Below, piece by piece: positions 37,160 through 50,096 of a stretch of 64,000 nucleotides of DNA. Each line of letters begins with the position of its first letter. Within the stretch, counting starts at the first letter, position 1. The position numbers and the translations under genes were made by a program. The stretch covers positions 94,454,674-94,518,673 of the forward strand of contig CANTUZ010000003.1 in NCBI GenBank assembly GCA_947846985.1, written 5' to 3'. This DNA comes from Fratercula arctica. Lineage: Eukaryota; Chordata; Aves; Charadriiformes; Alcidae. The notes below the pieces were generated by a model that worked only from the letters and a program-made list of their open reading frames with translations, did not search any database and was not told the DNA's origin.

Positions 37160-37651
37160 TTAAAGATAATCTTCTTTGACATTTTCTCCACTGTTAAACT
37201 TTCTCCGTAAAATACCGTGCAAGACTAGTATGTCAGAAACAAATACAAACAGCTGACACATAACTGTTTTGATAACCTTGCTGTTACATCCAATGAGAAA
37301 GGTAAAGCTCACAGGTAAAGTCAGATCTAGCTGATCCATCAAGCTCTGAAGCTTTGGGACATTTTCACATAGAACTAACCCTTTATCTTGTTGGTTTTGT
37401 TTTTGTTTTTGTTTTTGTTTTACTTTGATTGGCTTCTTCCCCTTCCATATCTTTTCACAGGGTCTCAATAGAAGAGCTAAGAGGGTCAGGCAGCAGAAAA
37501 GAAAAAACAATGCAGTAGAGCAGTATCCTGCTCTGCCATGGGCTCCTTTCCCAGAGCAGCAGGTTTTCCATCCACTGTGCCAAAACGGCCAGAAGAGACA
37601 ATTAAACCTATTATGGTTGATAGGCCAGCAGACTGGCTGGTCTGTTATCAA
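37160..37651 (-). CDS. Unidentified 163-codon ORF, doubtful
   Basis: This is the longest non-repeat, non-CR1 frame on the minus strand. I do not recognise the protein. There is a Cys/Leu/Phe-rich hydrophobic segment around residues 45-65 (ALFFLFCCLTLLALLL) that could span a membrane. It is followed by a Lys/Gln run (KQKQKQKQ) encoded by a (GTTTTT)n microsatellite at 37394-37421. No start context, splice site or homologous family supports it. The microsatellite helps keep the frame open, so I treat it as probably non-coding. Confidence 0.15.
   Translation of the reverse strand: MITDQPVCWPINHNRFNCLFWPFWHSGWKTCCSGKGAHGRAGYCSTALFFLFCCLTLLALLLRPCEKIWKGKKPIKVKQKQKQKQNQQDKGLVLCENVPKLQSLMDQLDLTLPVSFTFLIGCNSKVIKTVMCQLFVFVSDILVLHGILRRKFNSGENVKEDYL
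37394..37421. repeat. (GTTTTT)n microsatellite
   Basis: About four units of GTTTTT lie within the doubtful minus-strand ORF at 37160-37651. Confidence 0.9.
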
Positions 37652-40600
37652 TTTCTATGGGAAAAAACTCAAACTTGGAAAGAAAACAAGTCTCCCATCA
37701 TAAAAATCTCATTCATTATTGTTCTTCTTCAATCAATGAAATATTAATCAAATGAAAACATTCCTACAGCATGAAGTATACAGAAATTGCATTAACTTCA
37801 AAATATTTCATTGCTGGTTTGAGCAGTTTGTGGACAATTGATTGTCTATTAACTTTTCATGAGTCATTAATGATGCTTACTTCATGGCTTAAAAAGAAGT
37901 GCTTAACACAAGAAATCATCGTGAAACCAATAAAAATCAACTTACATTGTAATTTTTAAACTGTAATTTATTGTGGAAACAAATTGTAGTTCATACTGTA
38001 ATGTAAGCATTTGAATCTGATAATTTCAAAACCTTTTTGTAGTGAAATAAAGAATTAAATAGCTATCGCATGTAGTATTTTGAAGGAATTCATAATTTTA
38101 TTAAATATAAGTATAGATACTAGTTATCCATACAACACTTACTGTAACAATTTTCAAATCATAACAGGTAGAGTTGAATCTTGATAAGATTGTGCAATCA
38201 TCCTCAGTGTCCTAAGAAAATATTTCTGTATAGTAACAAAATATTGTCTTTATATTTCTTCATACAGTAATGCTGTTACTTGTTCAATTTCAACTTCACT
38301 TGAAAGCTTTTGAGTTCATTATTTCACCCATCAGGAAAGAATTTAAATGGTTCAAAACATTCATTATAATAAATTACTACTTTTAAAACCATACTATACT
38401 ACATCTTTCATAAACTAATTAATGTATAGTATATTTTATTTTTATTGTTTTACATTGAAGTTATTTATAGGGCAGACAGTATGAGCGCACTCATTAAAAA
38501 AGAGCAAACACAGTGTGTAGAGGTTATTTTGCCTAGGAACAATTACAGTATAGCCAGTGATAAGAGAAATGCTAGCCCAAGGGATAGACTCTGTGATGAC
38601 AGTCGGACATTCACGCAGCAGGAGTTTGCAGTGAGAAAACTGCAAAACACACGTGTGAATTATAGTCATAAAACTTTTTTCCCATGTGACCCTTCAGGAA
38701 AGAACCATCAGTAATAGCAAAACACTGTAAAAAGACTATCAGAGGGAAAAAATATATTTATTAAAAAAATGTAAATTCAACAGGAAAAAAACATATGAAG
38801 AAACTGGATTGTTATTAATTCTGTTCATACAGAAATAAGCATGTGTGTGTACCTGTATGGACATATAGTATACATATAAAATATATTTAAAACATCAAAG
38901 AAATGAGTGGAGTTTACATTACATTTGAATATGGCATCGATGTATAGCATAGATAATCTATATAACTGAAAATATTACTTGCACCTTTTCTAAAATAGCA
39001 GTTTCTGTAATATTTGGCATGAAGAAATCAGTGTATTAGCTATTTCAGGACAAATACATGGTATTTAAATTTGAAAGAACTACTGGCAATTACATTCATT
39101 TCAACTATTTGAACTAAAAGGAAAATACTCTCATGACAGGCAGATATAATTTTATTATTTACTTGAATTAAAGAAAAGGAGTAATTATGGAAAACAATAG
39201 AATTATTGTGCTGAATGTGTTTTTATAGTATTTAGCATGAAATGGAGTGCCAAGCAAAGCCTAAACCAGCTGCATTATAAATTTAAAGTAATGAAAATTA
39301 GATTAATTGCATTGAAAATAAGTGGGGTCACGGAGCATTAGAGGTATTAATAATGTAGCCAAAATAGCAAGTTTTGATAGTGAGTCTTCACATCCCTTCA
39401 GCCTGGCAAACTAATAGATGTACATTGCTCTTTTTTCCTGAATTCCTAATTTAGCTGACATGATCCTGCATTTCTATGGACCTTCTGTGGAATAGTCCAT
39501 GCAATATACCAGATATTCAACTAGGCTGAGCAGCTTCAAGCTACACTAGGTTTTAAAAGAATCTATTTCCCAATAGCATATCATAAAAAATAGCGATTTT
39601 TTCAGGGAAACTCATCATGCTGGATGTAATAAACTCCATTTTTCTGTATAAAACCAGTTCTAAGCCACTTATAAAATTTAATAGCAAATGATAACCTTTC
39701 AACAGAGTCCCACAGAACACCTGATAGTGCCATCTGGGAAAGTGAACACTGTTATGTTTGAAGTGGGAGATTAAACCTTTTCTGTTTATCTAATAAAAGT
39801 TACCATCACTTCTTCTTTCACCACCTTTCCTTAGAAATCAATACAGCTGTAAACCTACTCTGCATTTTTAACAGGTACAATTTGTTTTCTGTGTAATTTT
39901 TTCATGTTCTGCATCAGGAAATCCCTGCCTCGAATGCATGTATGGCCTGTGAAGGAGGAGCTAGAGAAAGATGTCATACCCTGTGTTATTTCTTTGACAG
40001 AACTGGATTGAAAACTGTTTCCTGTTGAGATGTGGTTTTAATTTTCTTATTTAAATCAGAATTTAGAAGTGTTGCCAGTAGATATGTGGGTCACAGTTAT
40101 CCACAATTCTATAAATACATGCAGTATTTCTTTTATCTTTCCCTCTACTTCTTTTCCCTGCTGAAATTAGTGCTTAAATGACCTTGTTCCTTCTCAGATA
40201 AGGTCCGTGTTTTGCAAAGTAAAACTATGTCTGGAAGGGTCTGCTAAGACCTAGCATAAACATACATAACTGAACTGACCTCAAATGGCCATTACAACAA
40301 TAGAAGAGATAACCAAAATGGCAAACAGATTAAAAAGAGCAGAAGTCAGTCCACTGTCAGCCTTGTCTATCTTGTACTATTCTGTCCACTTGCAGCTTTC
40401 CTTTGCTTCCAAGGTCACTCAAGCATGTAGATTTTCAATGAGTTGGAACTTCCTGCATTAGTTGATGTTTTGACATGTTTTTCTGCAGCAGTGCAATCAG
40501 GGATGTTCTATGTTTTTCCTAAGTGGGATACGGTGATAAAGTAAAAGCAGATAATTCATGCAACTACAAAAATATCTTCTGGGTTTACACATCCAGTGTT

Positions 40601-41464
40601 TTTCATATGTTTTCACATACCATCTAATATTTCCAAACATACTGTTTTATGCTTCTAAACTGCCAGAATATATGCCATCGTTGATACTATAACACAAAAA
40701 CTCATTATAACTATCAAGTTTCAGTCACTGGTTGCTTTCATCAGTATAAGAGGCAGTTCAAAGGCAGTAAAAGAATATCCCTGATTCTAATAAGATTTTG
40801 CTCTACCTTTGTTTCTCAAGAGGTATCATAACTGTAAGACTCAGACATAACTCAAGTCTCATAACTGTGGTATGTCAAGCCTAGATTCACAACATGCCTA
40901 AGAAATAGCAGTACTACTCCACTTGTAATCTAAAACGCAAGTGATTAAGGGATGTGTCCAAGATGTGAAGATCAAGTACTAAAACCTTCCTTAGTATTTT
41001 GGATTTCAAGACTTCATCTTAAATCTCTTAGGAGAGTAACAGAATTGAATTATATGCTGTTCTGAGGTTGGGAATGGTATTTCCAATTCTCTGCCTAAAT
41101 CCTTTTCCCCGGGAAAAATAAGAATAAAAAAATCTAAGGTCAGTTAGATAAAAGAAGAGGATATAAAGCAACTAAGGCATTCACTCAGGAGAGAGGAGAC
41201 CTTGGTTCCACTAAGTGCTTAAGGGCTTATTTTATATTAACAGTTAGTGAACAAAACACATGAATGGCTCTTATGAACAAGGCTCAGAACTTAGTTTTGC
41301 CCTATTCCGGGAAATTAACCAGCTATTTTCTTTGAGCTAAAGACAGTGAGTGATCATTCGCATAGACAGTTTGCATTTGAGGGGAAATCAAACTTGCAGT
41401 CATAATGTCTATGTATCTTTTTATTTACCAGGGATGAAAGCGTTATTAGGGACATTTCTAGTAA

Positions 41465-41902
41465 ATGACAAAGTGGACAGTATTGTCAAAAAGTCGATTA
41501 GCAAAAGCAGAAAAGTCCTACAACTTCAGTAGGAGTGCTTTAACACTTTTTTTGCTAGCAATGGGTCAAGCAGGTAATGAGACAACAGTGTCTAAGAGAA
41601 AATTGATTAAAGCTCAGGAATTTTCTAGCAAATCAGCTAATCTGGGAGAGGGAGAAAGAGACCTAGTCCCTTATCAGCACAAGTTACTTCTGGCTTTGAT
41701 GTGGACTCAGTACAAATCTAAACTGAAGGGAGAATCAGGGTTCTTGATGGATATATATAAAAAAAATCACAATTTCTTTTTAACTTTGGAAAAAAAGCAC
41801 AATCACAAATCACCAAACACAGCTGTCCAAGACAAACTGTTACTTCCTGTAGATGCTATTTTATCAAAGACTCTCCAAAGTCCTTCTGATGTAATAATTT
41901 AA
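41465..41902 (+). CDS. Unidentified 145-codon ORF, doubtful
   Basis: A continuous plus-strand frame rich in Lys, Ser and Leu with no domain I recognise. There is no signal peptide, zinc finger or repeat in the translation. It sits in AT-rich DNA with no supporting promoter or splice signals. An ORF of this length is only slightly above chance in 64 kb of AT-rich sequence. Confidence 0.12.
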   Translation: MTKWTVLSKSRLAKAEKSYNFSRSALTLFLLAMGQAGNETTVSKRKLIKAQEFSSKSANLGEGERDLVPYQHKLLLALMWTQYKSKLKGESGFLMDIYKKNHNFFLTLEKKHNHKSPNTAVQDKLLLPVDAILSKTLQSPSDVII

Positions 41903-42807
41903 TTAGGGAAATATATATAACATACTGATATAAATATCTTTTGCATACATGAGGCAAATAGTGTCAGGAAGAGGAATTTGCTGAAACAGCTGCAAAAGCA
42001 AAAGCTTTCCAACGTGCCTGTATGCCCGTATTACATTTGGTAATTATTCTAATACACAGAAACAACCTCCCCCCTCAAAACAGAACCAGAACTAAAAGCT
42101 ATTATTATAGCCAATAAAAATAAGTAAATTAGACTATATCTTATATTTTGCTGTTTTTACAATGGATGTTGTCATTCTTTTGAATATATATATAATATCG
42201 TGTTTTAATTGGCATGTTAAAGGTTACAATATCACTCAAATTATCTTTAACAAATGTACCTTCCATCATAATTTTAATAATTAAAACTATCATAATTTAA
42301 GATAATATTTATAATATTTCATCTTGACCTCTAGTGAGAAAAGCTGCATTTATGCATTAAATCGGGGATGAGGTTTAATAGCCATTTAATGCCTAGATCT
42401 CCAACACAACAGAGATGTTCAGTTCTGAACATGAAGTTATTCATTAAATAAATAGCAGACTGTGCTTTCCAACTTCAGAATTCTCTTCTCAAATTCATAC
42501 TCGAATTCAGCAGACTGATTTATCAAACTTAAACATCCAGAATATATGAGACAACTTTTGAAAAATAGCGTTAATATTGTGCTGTGTCTTTTAGTACCTA
42601 TCTGTGGCACAGCAAAGAGAACTTCAAGGGAGATGGGTATGTCTACACCTTTTTAGTTTTACAGTGAAACAATGCAACTTTTCTGCTGTAGGATGGTTTA
42701 TGTCAACTTTTGTGGAAAGCAAACTCTCAAAGACTTATGTGGATTATTTATGTCATAGCAAACTCAGGACAACGTGATATGTATATATCTGTAAATGTAT
42801 TTATAAA

Positions 42808-42910
42808 TAATATAATATAATAAATATAATATAATATAATATAATATAGTATAATATAATATAATATAATATAATATAATATAATATAATATAATATAAT
42901 ATAATATAAT
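42808..42910. repeat. (TAATA)n pentanucleotide microsatellite
   Basis: About 100 bp of ATAAT units, roughly 20 copies, with a few interruptions near 42830 and 42848. It creates a Tyr/Ile/Leu-only frame on the minus strand, which is not a gene. Confidence 0.97.
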
Positions 42911-43935
42911 GTACACTCATGTAATGTAGCATGCAATGTGCAATATTATGTGTAGTATAAAATAACTGTAATTATTTTATAACTTATATATAGCAGCATC
43001 ATTCAGTTATAGTAGTGTCAGAACAAACAGGCATAGATGAAGTAGGCTATTATTAAGGCATAATAACCCTTGGGATGTCTCTACGAGAATCCTAAGAAGG
43101 AAGGATATGGTTGTGGGCTAGTAGCTAGCGCTCAAGATAGGCTTTCCCCTCAGTGTCTCTCAACTTTATCCCTTCCTAGAGGCCAATAGGAACAATGAAC
43201 CCAAATCTGGAGGAATCCATCCTCCCCTCAGTCCGTTTGCAAGATCTCTCCTCCTTCCTCTCCTCCTGCCTGTGTTAGAAGCAGGTTACCACACAGAACT
43301 TCTAGTTCCTCTTTCTTAACAACAATATGCAATTTTACGTGTACTGATGACATACCACAAACAAGCTCTGAGTGGCATTTTATAGCATTTCATACTGACT
43401 CTACAACTTTTTTAATGGTATTCCCACTATACTTTTGAATCCTCTCTGATTATTGGGAATTAAAGTTTTATGCCAGCATTCTGTTATTTCCCAAGGAAAT
43501 TTTTTTAACTGAAGAAATCAAAATGTAATCAAACTGATTAAGAATAAAAGAAACTTCCATTTCTCAGCTGAATAGTTCTTTTTAGCTGAAGCAAGGTAGA
43601 GGACTGGAAGAACCAGTTAGCTTAATCCCATGCTTCTGGAGGCTTCCATTTAAAATAAACAATTCATAGATCTGTTAGGTTCCATTATAAACTTCCTGTT
43701 CCTATCTTTCTTATAAGCAGGGATCAGACTAAGCCTCAGAGTGGAGTTTCACTCTCCTGAAAGTAAGCATGCCAAAAGATATTGAATAGTTTCCAAACTC
43801 CTAGACACGGTATTTTTAGAACACGGTCTAATAACTGCAGATAGGTAATTTCCCCCTCCCCAGGGAAGATTCAGAAATGCTTAGCGAAATAAAGTAAATG
43901 AAAAGGTTTCAAAACACTGAAAATTCACTTAAGTT

Positions 43936-45610
43936 TCATAGCATCATAGAATAATAGAACCACAGAATGGTTTGTGTTGGAAGGGTCCTTAAAGATCATC
44001 TAGTTCCAACCCCCCTGCCATGGGCAGGGACACCTCCCACTAGACCAGGCTGCTCAAAGTCCCATCCAGCCTGGTCTTGAACACTTCCAGGAAAGGGGCA
44101 TCGACAGCTTCTCTGGGCAACCTGTTCCAGTCCCTTACTACCCTCACAGTAAAGAATTTCTTCCTAATATCTAATCTAAATCTCCCCTCTTGCAGTTTAA
44201 AACCGTTACCCCTCATCCCATTGCTACACTCCCTGATCAAGGGTCCCTCACCAGCTTTCTTGTAGGCCTCATTTAAGTAGTGGAAAGCTGCTATAAGGTC
44301 TCCCCGGAGCCTTCTCTTCTGCAGGCTGAACAATCCAACTCTCTTAGCCTGTCTTCATAGGAGAGGTGCTCCAGCCCTCTGATCATCTTTGTGGCCCTCC
44401 TCTGGACTCGCTCCTACTCACCCTCCTTCTTATGTTTGGGGACCCAGAGCTGGGCTCAGTACTCCAGGGGATGCCCCACAAGAGTGAAGTAGAGGGGTAG
44501 AATCACACCCTCGACCTGCTAGGCACAATTATTTTGATGCAGCCCAGGATGCAGTTGCCTTTCTGGGCTGCGAGCGCACATTGCAGACTCATGTTGATCT
44601 TCTCATCCACCAACACCCCCAAATCCTCAGGGCTGCTCTCAAGCCATTCTCCACCCAGTCTATATTTGTGCTTGGGATTGCCCTGACCCAGATGCAGGAC
44701 TTTGTGCTTGGCCTTGTTGAACTTCCTTTGGTTCACACAGGTCCACCTCTCAAGACTGTCCAGTTCCCTCTGAATGGCATCCCTTCCTTCCAGCATGTGG
44801 ACCACACCACACAGCTTGATGTCATCGGCAAACTTGATGAGGGTGCACTTAATCTCACCGTCCATGTAGCCAACAAAGATGTTAAACAGCACCAGTCCCA
44901 ATAGCAACCCTTCTGGAATGCCACTTGTCACTGGTTGCCTCTTGGACATCGAGTTGTTGACTTCTGCTCTTTGAGTGCGGTCATCCAGCCAATTCATTAT
45001 CCATCAGTGGTCCATCCATCAAATTCATGTCTCTGCAGTTTAGAGACAAGGATGTTGTGTGGGACAGTGTCAAATACTTTGCACAAGTCCAGGTAGATGA
45101 TACCAGGTGCTCTTCCCTTACCCACCAATGCCATAACGCCGTCATAGAAGATCACCAAATTTGTCAGGCATTTGTCAGATTTACCCTTAGGGAAGCCCTG
45201 CTGGCTGTCACCTATCAATTCCTTATTTTTCATGTGCCTTAGCAGAGTTTCCAGGAGGAACTGCTCCATCATCTTGCCAGGCACAGAGATGAGACTGACT
45301 GGCCTGTAGTTCCCCAGGTCTTCCTTTTTTCCCTTTTTAAAAATGGGGGTTATGCTTCCCCTTTTCCAGTCAGTGGGAACTTCACCAGACTTCCAGGACT
45401 TCTAAAATATGATGGATAGTGGCTTAGCAACTTCATCTGTCAGTTCCCTCAGGACCTGAAAATGTATCTCATCAAGTCCCATGGACTTGTGGATCTTCAC
45501 ATTCTTCAGCTGATCTTGAACCTGGTCTTCTCCTACAGTGGGCAGTTCATTCTCCCAGTCCCTGTCTTTGCCTTCTGCAACTTGGTCCACCTCTGATTCC
45601 TATTCTGCCT
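43936..45610 (-). mobile_element. CR1 LINE copy C, 5'-truncated
   Basis: The 3' end is near 43936 (TCATAGCATCATAGAAT), followed on the minus strand by the 3' UTR, ORF2 C-terminus, reverse transcriptase and linker. It ends near 45610. It is in the same orientation as copy A about 19.5 kb away and shares long identical stretches with it, including about 60 bp around 45365-45430. Confidence 0.95.
44040..45600 (-). pseudogene. CR1 ORF2 reverse transcriptase fragment (copy C)
   Basis: This copy keeps more of the RT core than A or B. The linker piece (45590-45402) has NVKIHKSMGLDEIHFQVLRE and stops at TAG right after PLSIIF. The next piece (45284-44997) has PGKMMEQ, a degraded QQGFPKGKS, and [20 protein letters not shown], which includes the first catalytic Asp. 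The next (44997-44503) has NWLDDRTQR, a mutated GIPEGLLL in place of GVPQGSVL, and an intact FADD box ([12 protein letters not shown]). Its [16 protein letters not shown] keeps the Trp that is a stop in A and B. The last piece (44333-44040) has RRLRGDLIAAFHYLNEAYKK and [13 protein letters not shown]. Frameshifts separate the pieces. Confidence 0.93.
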
Positions 45611-48600
45611 ATGCTACCCTCTAGTCAATAACATTTTCCTCTCCCTTCATCTGTTACTGACTTCATGCATAGCAGCTATGCTACTTTTCCCACTGTATTT
45701 ATATTACTAAAAGTATTCATATGGTTTCTACTGCTTGCTGTATTTTCCTCTTCAAAAAACAACTCAACCTGACTTTGGGGGAATTTTCACTATGTATTTA
45801 TAATTTGCATTGTCTGCCCAATTTTCCTTTTATTTGTTAAAGGTTTCTGACTACTCTTAGTACTCTTCTACAGAATAGTACATACTAAAGTAGCTCTAAT
45901 GTTTAATATTATTTTTTTAAGATACAATCGGTTCAAATTTCTGTTTTAAGGAAAAACTCAAAATCTTCTTCATATTTATTTGACTAATATTTTCAGTACA
46001 GCTGACATCATTTATAAGTTCATTTAATTTATCAGTTTTCCCTTTTTAAATACAGAAGTTCAGCTACAAACCTCACTTCTGCAGAAAGTTGTGAAATAAG
46101 TTTCTTCATGCTTGTGAAGTACTCTGTTGCTATAGTGATGTAGTGATGACTGTAATAGAAAAAGCTACGAGAAAAGCAGTAACTCTGTCTTGAGGACATG
46201 GCTTCAATAAAGTCTAATAAATGAAATATACAGCTGTAGAGTGAAAATAAAAAGATAAGACAAAATATTGAATACTTTTTTTTTTTTTTTTTTTTTTCCC
46301 ATGAGGATCATCCATTTTACACATTTCATGAGATAGTCCTGGGGGGAGAGGAGGTAGCAGGGAGGAAGGCATGCAATTGCACAATTTATATATAGTTGCA
46401 AATTTACAAGGAGGTGCAGAGTTGAAAAGCAACCTTAATTCTAGAATTTCCTAGATTATTAGGCTTGGGGATATTTTTCTTTAACAAAGTGTCACTGCTG
46501 CTCTGGCCCTTTCCTGGATACACAAGAGACTTAGCCTCAGTCCTGTGATAATTGAAATACTGTTTCCTATCATTTTCTCTCTGGAAGATTATTGCCTTTT
46601 CTGCTGTATCCTTTTTTTTTTCTTTTGCCTCCAGTCATAAAAAAACCTACCTCTACTGTATACAATCCAGGAAAGCCTGACTGATTTATAATACGCTCTT
46701 CACCAGCCCCAACTATTTTTGGGTTAATCTATCTCCACTAGCACACATACAACATTGCTTACATCACTGTCAGATGTAGCCCAGAGATAGCTATCTTTAA
46801 TTGTTTGTGATGATTTAAAACTGATAGTGTCTGATACGTATCAAAGTTTCAAAAAAGGAACAGGCAAAGTTGGAACAAAACATAAGGAGAAATAAGGCAA
46901 AATATCTCTCAGGTAAAACGTCACTGTTTTGTGAAGATATTAGTGAATGTGATCCCTAGTTACTTTCTTGGTTTAGGCAATGTATGTATCTGAATTGTCA
47001 TTTTGTGTTGTAAAGTAACCGGTGTGGATCCAGAATCTGACAGAACAATATAATAAAAAAAAAGTAAATAAGCTGCACTATCAGCTAACTGTGTTAATTC
47101 TTTTAGATAAAAAATTCTGCTGTCATGTTTCAAGAACCTGCCAATGAAGAAACCTAACTCTTGAGCTATGTGTCAGGAATGCAGTATTGTTACACATTAA
47201 AGAACGTATCGAATGCAAAAAGATCATCTACCTCCTGCCTGAGAAAGATGAATTCCAGAAAAAATCTATAGTCTCACATGCTGTAGATGTCACAGCTGAC
47301 AGTTTTGAATTTGCCTTTAGGAAAAGGTACATGATTGGTAGAAATTTTGTCTGATTTCACCCAAGCCTACAGAATTGGATTTGCACATGAAAGGTTTCTT
47401 TTTTGAGTTGGTTACCAATGATGGCTATGACTTCTCAAGACAGACCTGCTGCTGGATAGACTATGTGACATATATAGAAGTGCTAAAATAAACAGTAACC
47501 ATTTCAGACATTTTAAGAAAATTCAATAAAATCCATGAAGGTGGGACCTGCTACTTTAAATTTTTCATATCTGGAGAAGTTCAGTGTACCCATATAATTT
47601 CTTGGATTAGATTACTGCCTGTTGTTAATTCTGGGGTTATACTATTAAACACTTAGCAATTGGAATTCCTTTTCTCTTTTTGCTTTTCTGTGATAACTAC
47701 TTCAGAAAACCATCTCAAGGCTCCTCAGAAGTATGACAAAGAATTATCATTACTATTCTGGAGATGAAGAACCAGCCTTCTCTTGCCACGAGAAGGGGAA
47801 GGTCAGAGACAGGAGAAAATGCTTTGGAGGCTTAACTTGCTCTGTGGCCATTAGAGGAAAGTTGTGGGAGTTGGGCCACAACTGCTGCCTGTGGGAAGTA
47901 TTATACCTCTCTCCCCCTTCCCTCACCAGGAGATGTCAGTTTATGAACACCAAGCTTACACAGCTCATAGGCAACAGAGAGAAATCCTTTCTTGGTGTCT
48001 GATAGGAGCAAGCAGGCAACAGTTTTGCTGCCCCAGTAGTCTGTTCCCAAGGCAACTGTCTCATTCACCTGAGCTTGGAGCTAGCCTTGATGATTCCTAA
48101 ATGCAAAGCTTTCTTATATGTTCCTGTCTTCATTTTTATAATTCTCATTTCAGACTAATGGCACACACAGTTTCTCTCAGTTTTTTCTTCAAACTCATGT
48201 AAAGTAAAAACCTATCGCTCCTGACAAACAGAAACTTCCTGTGCCTGAACTCCTTGTTCATGAAGTTCAGGATATCTCAGCTCCAGAAAATGAGATCACC
48301 ACCGTGTTTACACTTGCATACATGAATGCATAAATACCTAATCTTTTAGCAAGAAGGCCCTAATTCCCATTATTTCATAGACCCTTCTTGAAATGCCACT
48401 CCATGAATCTGTAATTGGAATGAACTAAAAATTTTTTCAGAAAAGATTTTTTTTTTTTGTAAAATTAATCAAACCCAAAAGCTCTGTGGGAACAAATGTC
48501 AGAAACTTCTCATGGACTCTAGGAGTTAGGATGTCATACCAGAATACTTGTGACACAGAGTCTTCTCATCCACCAGTACTCAAGGGAAGACGGTTATTTC

Positions 48601-49922
48601 TCTCCTGAAACTGCAAACTATGTCTCAAGTTGATATACACTGGTTTACTGTTATCTTTGGGGGAAAAAAATAATATCAAAACAAAAAAAAAAACCCCATG
48701 GCATTTCATAACTTTGGAATACCACAGTTAACACTGTTGTCACTGTCCCACTATGTTAATTTTTTATTTGCCAGACTGTTGTGCTTATCTGTAGTCTGTT
48801 ACCTCAATATCCTCAAAAAATAAGTTTACAAGTGGTAGAAAGGACATAGATATAGATATGAAATACCATCATGATAATCAAACATTTGCACTTACATTAA
48901 ATTTAAGATGATGGTCTCCTAAATATTTTTACTAAGAGATACTGTAATATCTGGTTTCAATATTTTTTTTAATTAGGATTTTTTTTCTCAACACTAGAAT
49001 GGAATTTATATTCAAAAGCCTGGAAAAATAGTCCAGGTACCTATATACTCATACAGGATATAAAAAGCACATGTTCTCATCTTATAGTTGATGTTATTCT
49101 GACTTAGTGTCTAATAATCAGTGAACATGAGCTAGCTCTAAATGATTAATCTCAGCCTCTCGGATTTGGGTTGTTTTTTATGCAGAAAATGGATTGTATT
49201 TTTTTTTGAAACAAGGATGTTAACCTCAATTTTCCTTAACTGTTCTAACTTCAAGGCTATTAAATCTGTTCTTTCTCAAGTATTGGGTAATTAATTATTC
49301 GTACCTAGCGAAACAACATCATCAACAAAGACAGGCATAATCCCATCTAGTTGTTCACTAACCTGGAGATTAGAGAACATATAGCATATAGGAGGCACAC
49401 TTTCATCAGTTTCATCATAGCCAAGTAAACCAAACAGTAACTTGTATTTTTCTTATCCTTTAATAACCAGTATGTTAGATACTCTGAAGAAGGCGTGTAT
49501 GTCCTTCAGATTCTGAAAAGACAATATTTTTGCAATAAAAAGGGAGAGGTTCTTGAAAGACAGAAAAACTTCATGTCTGTCTTGTCTGTGCTTGTAACCA
49601 AGTTCTTGTTTATTCTGTAGGGGACAGAGATAGAATTCAATGGTCTATAACATTTCTATTGAAAATTTGGAGTGGCATACATACTGCAGCCCATGTGATA
49701 TACTTGCAAGTCCACGATCATCCCAACTTTTCATACAAGCCTTTCTACTAAAATTCACAAGTCTGAGAAAGAAAATGTGATCATATTGTTAATGACAGGG
49801 ATAGATTAAGCTAATGGTTCCATATAATTATCAGTTTATGGCAGCATAAGTTAGAGTGAGATATTTTAAAAGAATTATCCACTCAGTATTCCATTTTTAA
49901 GGTTCTTCTCACAGCTGTAAAT
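45611..49922. other. AT-rich noncoding DNA
   Basis: No gene recognised. A 22-T run lies at 46276-46297. The ORFs at 47733-48100 overlap one another in two frames and have no domain. Confidence 0.6.
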
Positions 49923-50096
49923 AATCACAGAATCATAGTATCACAGAATATCAAGTTGGAAGGGACCTCAAAGATCACCTGGTCCAACCTTTCTTGACAA
50001 AAGCATGGTCTAGACAAGATGGCCCAGTACCCTGTCCAGCTGAATCTTAGAAGTGTCCAATGTTGGGGAATCCACCATTTCTCTGGGGAGATTATT

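Larger units (their letters stand above)
36911..43935. other. AT-rich noncoding DNA with two long unidentified ORFs
   Basis: No gene recognised with confidence. The block holds ORFs at 37160-37651 (-) and 41465-41902 (+), a (GTTTTT)n run, a possible conserved noncoding stretch near 38960-39370, and the pentanucleotide array at 42808-42910. Confidence 0.6.

Noticed and set aside
41465..41902. 145-codon ORF as a gene candidate
   Set aside because: Its length is near chance in AT-rich DNA and there is no supporting motif; kept only as a low-confidence entry.
42748..42936. Tyr/Ile/Leu-only ORF on the minus strand
   Set aside because: It is the TAATA pentanucleotide array translated.
47147..47350. 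Open stretch with a protein-like look (IKERIECKKIIYLLPEKDEF)
   Set aside because: It is only about 67 codons, bounded by stops, lacks splice sites, and matches no family I can name.
47733..48100. Two overlapping ORFs of 89 and 78 codons
   Set aside because: They overlap in different frames, neither has a domain, and the region is not otherwise gene-like.
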